A DNA stretch of 64,000 nucleotides from JAIPAN01 sp040403555 (GTDB lineage Bacteria; Bacteroidota; Bacteroidia; Sphingobacteriales; Sphingobacteriaceae), in the NCBI GenBank assembly GCA_040403555.1, contig JBBAKN010000001.1, positions 248,001 to 312,000 of the forward strand. Direction: 5' to 3'. A program made the translations under genes and the position numbers. This document shows, piece by piece, positions 61,251 through 64,000 of this stretch (its first letter is position 1; every line of letters begins with the position of its first letter). The notes under the pieces are model-generated. The model had not been told where the DNA came from and searched no databases. It saw only the letters and a program-made list of their open reading frames with translations.

Positions 61251-62134
61251 ACCAACAGGATTTTCCAGGCTAATTCCACATCGCCTTCTTCTAAAAACAC
61301 CTTGGCTTGGCTGTGTAAATGTAATACTCTAGTACTGTGATCGCCCATGGTAGCGTCTAAAATATCTTTAACTATTGGATGCTTTTTTATGGCTTCAATA
61401 GATTCTTCAGAGGGCAAATGCTCCACATTAGCCAATTGTCCCAAATTATTAGCAGTTAAAATATGCGATTGACGTATAGCACTAGGCAAGGCATCTATGC
61501 CAATACCCAACTTGGCTAAAGGTTTGGCTACTTTAAACAATACATCGGGGGTAGTACGGCAATACCAATCGCCACCCAAACGGGCTACCAAATCAATTTT
61601 GGTTTGATCTATTTTACCCGATTCATCTAAAATAGCTTCATCAATATGAATTAATTTTACCTCGGCTACTACTAAATTTCCCGCACCTGCCTGATCGCCC
61701 AGCGGAATGACTTGGGTAACCACACATTCCAATTGTACAGGAGCTTCGGCCACCCGTGGGGGGCGTACCACTTCAGATTTGAGCTCGGTGAAGCCTGCTT
61801 TTATAAATTCATTTACACCCTTTGGATAATCGGTACTTGCCAAAGAGGTTTGTTGCACCATGGCATAGTTTACCACATTAATTACACATTCGGGCACTTC
61901 CAACACATTATCAAGGGTATGTTTTGTGCTATTATCACGCACCCTTCGGGCAGGTGAAAACACACATATAGGCGGATTAGAACTGAATAAATTAAAAAAA
62001 CTAAATGGACTTAAGTTAACATTTCCGGCCTTATCTATAGTTGAAGCAAAACAAATGGGCCTAGGCGCAATGGCGTATTGCAAATAGTTTTGCAGTTCCA
62101 TGGGCGATAAATCGGCGGTTTTTAAGGTGAGCAT
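61247..62134 (-). CDS. Flavin reductase-like (FMN-binding split barrel) protein
   Basis: Flavoprotein of the flavin-reductase-like split-barrel family (295 aa): APRPICFASTIDKAGNVNLS (about 27-46) with FSFFNLFSSNPP is the flavin-binding core. A C-terminal extension (about 215-295) is helical. It lies 4 bp downstream of the FAH-like gene, so they form one unit. Its role in aromatic amino acid breakdown is unknown; its presence beside FAH is suggestive only. Confidence 0.8.
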   Translation of the reverse strand: MLTLKTADLSPMELQNYLQYAIAPRPICFASTIDKAGNVNLSPFSFFNLFSSNPPICVFSPARRVRDNSTKHTLDNVLEVPECVINVVNYAMVQQTSLASTDYPKGVNEFIKAGFTELKSEVVRPPRVAEAPVQLECVVTQVIPLGDQAGAGNLVVAEVKLIHIDEAILDESGKIDQTKIDLVARLGGDWYCRTTPDVLFKVAKPLAKLGIGIDALPSAIRQSHILTANNLGQLANVEHLPSEESIEAIKKHPIVKDILDATMGDHSTRVLHLHSQAKVFLEEGDVELAWKILLV

Positions 62135-62138
62135 GTCT

Positions 62139-63134
62139 TTATTTTTTCAATTTTAAGATAGACCAATCGGTTGGTTCTTTACGAATAGTATTACTCAAAC
62201 GGCCCAAGCCTGTAATTTCCATTTCTACCACATCGCCTTCTTGCAACCATTGTGGTTTAAAGCTAGGGTCGTTTAACAATCCGGTACCGTTTAATTCTAA
62301 GAAACAACCCGTACCCACTGTTCCAGAGCCAATTACATCGCCGGGTAAAATATCTACGCCATAGGCACAACGCTCTATAATTTCGGCAAAGGTCCAATCC
62401 ATATCTGCAACCGAACCGCTAGATACTTCAAGGCCATTTACCCAGCACTTCATACTTAAATTATAGGCATTGCCTACATGGCCGGGTTTAGCGGGCACTT
62501 TATAAGCCTCCAATTCATCGGGGGTAACCAGCCAAGGACCAATAACCGTAGAAAAATCTTTGCCTTTAGCCGGGCCTAAGTTTAAGAGCATCTCCTCCAT
62601 TTGCAGGGTTCGGGCACTCATATCGTTCATTATCATATAACCAGCAATGTAATCATCTGCTTCGGCGGCACTTATGTTTCTACCTTTTTTACCAATTACA
62701 ACGGCTGCTTCCAATTCAAAATCAAGTTTTTCAAAATGATCGGGCATACATGTTATTTCACCCGGGCCTTGAATGGCATTGTGGTTAGTGAAATAAAATA
62801 TAGGGTATGAATCAAATTCGGGAATCATATCTAACTTTCTGTTACGACGAGCAGATGCCACGTGTTGGCGAAAAGCATAGCCATCTCTACAAGAGCTGGG
62901 ATGTGGCACCGGAGCCAATAACTCAAAGAAAATTTCTTCCTTAGCAGCAAGCGTACCAGTTATAATGGCTGTGTTTATTTTTTTGGCCCGCTCTATCAAC
63001 TCTTCGCCTCCGGCTAAAAAAGCATTCATATTATCTGGAATGAGCTTATCGCAAGAATTTAAATTATAAATATGCCCATCCACAAATACACCTAAATGTT
63101 CGCTTTCTTCTGTTTTATAGGAAACTAATTTCAT
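62139..63134 (-). CDS. Fumarylacetoacetate hydrolase family protein
   Basis: Probable fumarylacetoacetase or related C-C hydrolase (331 aa), giving fumarate and acetoacetate in the last step of tyrosine breakdown. The FAH fold shows DFELEAAVVIGKKGRNISAAEA (about 140-160, with metal-binding Glu residues) and MNDMSARTLQ (about 172-181), and a C-terminal GDVIGSGTVGTGCFLELNG. It has its own TAGTTTTG promoter and is divergent from homogentisate dioxygenase, which makes the pathway role likely. Confidence 0.85.
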   Translation of the reverse strand: MKLVSYKTEESEHLGVFVDGHIYNLNSCDKLIPDNMNAFLAGGEELIERAKKINTAIITGTLAAKEEIFFELLAPVPHPSSCRDGYAFRQHVASARRNRKLDMIPEFDSYPIFYFTNHNAIQGPGEITCMPDHFEKLDFELEAAVVIGKKGRNISAAEADDYIAGYMIMNDMSARTLQMEEMLLNLGPAKGKDFSTVIGPWLVTPDELEAYKVPAKPGHVGNAYNLSMKCWVNGLEVSSGSVADMDWTFAEIIERCAYGVDILPGDVIGSGTVGTGCFLELNGTGLLNDPSFKPQWLQEGDVVEMEITGLGRLSNTIRKEPTDWSILKLKK

Positions 63135-63156
63135 AGGTTTTTCTTTTAGCTTGTTT

Positions 63157-63164
63157 CAAAACTA
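63157..63164 (-). promoter_or_regulatory. TAnnTTTG -7 element of the FAH-like gene
   Basis: TAGTTTTG on the minus strand, 22 nt before the ATG, in the 142-bp divergent gap shared with homogentisate dioxygenase. Confidence 0.55.
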
Positions 63165-63276
63165 AAAAAAAATAAGCGCTTTTAGGTCGAATATTTTTTT
63201 GTTTAAATCAGCCGTGGAATCTTTTAAATTATGTGTAATTTTAAAGCAGATTTTCTAACCAATTATCGATCAAAAT

Positions 63277-64000
63277 ATGCCTATTTATTATAGTTTAGGA
63301 CAAGTTCCTGCAAAAAGACATACCGTATTTCGGAAACCTAACGGAGAGCTGTATGCAGAAGAATTGGTATCAACCGAAGGCTTTTCGAGTTTATATTCTT
63401 TAGTATACCATACTCATCCGCCTACCCTAGTTAAAAGTTTGGGCGAAGCTTACTCTGTAGAACCCAAAATAGCTCGAGAGAAACACTTACGCCATACCAG
63501 CCTCATTGGGTTTAACATAAAACCCGAGGATGACTTTTTGAAAAGTAGAAAACCGGTATTGGTAAACAGCGATTTACATATTTCGTTGGCGGCTCCTCGT
63601 AAATCGATGACCGACTATTTTTATAAAAACAGCCAAGCCGATGAAGTAATTTTTATTCACGAAGGTACAGGAACTCTAAAAACAGGTTTCGGCAAAATAA
63701 AATTCGAATACGGCGACTATTTGGTCATTCCACGAGGTACTATTTACCAAATGGAGTTTGATACAGAGAATAATAGGCTTTTTATAATTGAAAGTTTTAG
63801 CCCTATTCGCACCCCAAAACGTTACCGCAATGAGTGGGGACAGTTAATGGAACATTCTCCTTTTTGCGAACGTGATATTAAACGCCCTACTGATTTAGAA
63901 ACGATAGACCAAAAAGGCGATTTTAAAGTGCTCATTAAAAAACAAGGGCTGATTTATCCTTACACCTATGGCACCCATCCATTCGATTTTATTGGCTGGG
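63277..64000 (+). CDS. hmgA: Homogentisate 1,2-dioxygenase (partial, cut by window end)
   Basis: Opens the ring of homogentisate to maleylacetoacetate. The reading frame is open from ATG 63277 (MPIYYSLGQVPAKRH) to the end of the window (241 codons), so the C-terminal part with the iron site is missing here. Family features are GTGTLKTGFGKIKFEYGDY, VIPRGTIYQMEF and YTYGTHPFDFIGW. It is divergent from the FAH-like gene. Further pathway genes such as 4-hydroxyphenylpyruvate dioxygenase would be expected just outside the window. Confidence 0.9.
   Translation, partial: MPIYYSLGQVPAKRHTVFRKPNGELYAEELVSTEGFSSLYSLVYHTHPPTLVKSLGEAYSVEPKIAREKHLRHTSLIGFNIKPEDDFLKSRKPVLVNSDLHISLAAPRKSMTDYFYKNSQADEVIFIHEGTGTLKTGFGKIKFEYGDYLVIPRGTIYQMEFDTENNRLFIIESFSPIRTPKRYRNEWGQLMEHSPFCERDIKRPTDLETIDQKGDFKVLIKKQGLIYPYTYGTHPFDFIGW

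Overview
The window comes from a low-GC member of the Bacteroidota, most likely a Sphingobacteriales-type organism (inference). The signs are: promoters with the Bacteroidota -7 element TAnnTTTG at 17 or more places; almost no Shine-Dalgarno sequences; gliding genes gldA and a fused gldFG; a TonB-dependent receptor with an N-terminal carboxypeptidase-regulatory-like domain; and the order tRNA-Thr/Tyr/Gly/Thr - tuf - tRNA-Trp - secE - nusG - rplKAJL - rpoBC. I see no CRISPR array, insertion sequence, prophage, rRNA gene or pseudogene. Coding density is high and no gap without a gene exceeds 300 bases.

Layout. 0-3.7 kb: guaA-rsmB and a secreted polysaccharide deacetylase. 3.8-8.1 kb: mdh, gyrB, an OmpH/Skp-like lipoprotein and an S4-domain protein. 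8.1-13.7 kb (+): dapD, a glycosyltransferase, a Sua5/YrdC protein, CCA-adding enzyme, a pRiA4b ORF-3-like protein and miaA. 13.7-27.4 kb (-): the large transcription/translation cluster from tRNA-Thr to rpoC plus a DUF3467 gene. 27.5-30.9 kb: rpsU, xerC-like and hpf, then truncated haemoglobin, apt and an HhH protein. 30.9-40.8 kb: an OlsF-like two-domain acyltransferase, a beta-helix lipoprotein with its TonB receptor, a histone H1-like repeat protein, ppk and ppx. 40.8-47.1 kb: DUF962, rny, a candidate 6S RNA, zapA, a coiled-coil gene, pheT, radC and rpsT. 47.2-54.6 kb: an S1/P1-type zinc enzyme, dedA, dnaN, gldFG, two paralogous beta-barrel proteins and gldA. 54.7-58.7 kb: glyS, an LTA-synthase-like protein and GtrA. 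58.8-64 kb: aromatic amino acid catabolism (aromatic amino acid hydroxylase, SDR, flavin reductase-like, FAH-like, and homogentisate dioxygenase cut by the window end).

The most interesting stretch is 30.9-40.8 kb. Upstream of the TonB receptor lie four direct repeats with an exact 11-bp period (TTAACT, TTAACA, CTAACT, CTAACA on the minus strand), the layout of a Pho box. The same locus holds polyphosphate kinase and phosphatase, a lysine-rich H1-like protein with six KPKxSxx repeats, and a probable ornithine-lipid (phosphorus-free lipid) synthase. I infer a phosphate-stress locus, with the H1-like protein as a possible polyphosphate or nucleoid partner.

Other leads: strong Shine-Dalgarno sequences only on rpsU and hpf, pointing to co-control by bS21-free ribosomes; a TTTGCAGTCC promoter/discriminator shared by rpsU, rpsT and the tRNA-tuf unit; a candidate 6S RNA between zapA and rny; a 55-bp palindrome in the rpoB-rpoC gap; and leaderless or nearly leaderless guaA and glyS transcripts.
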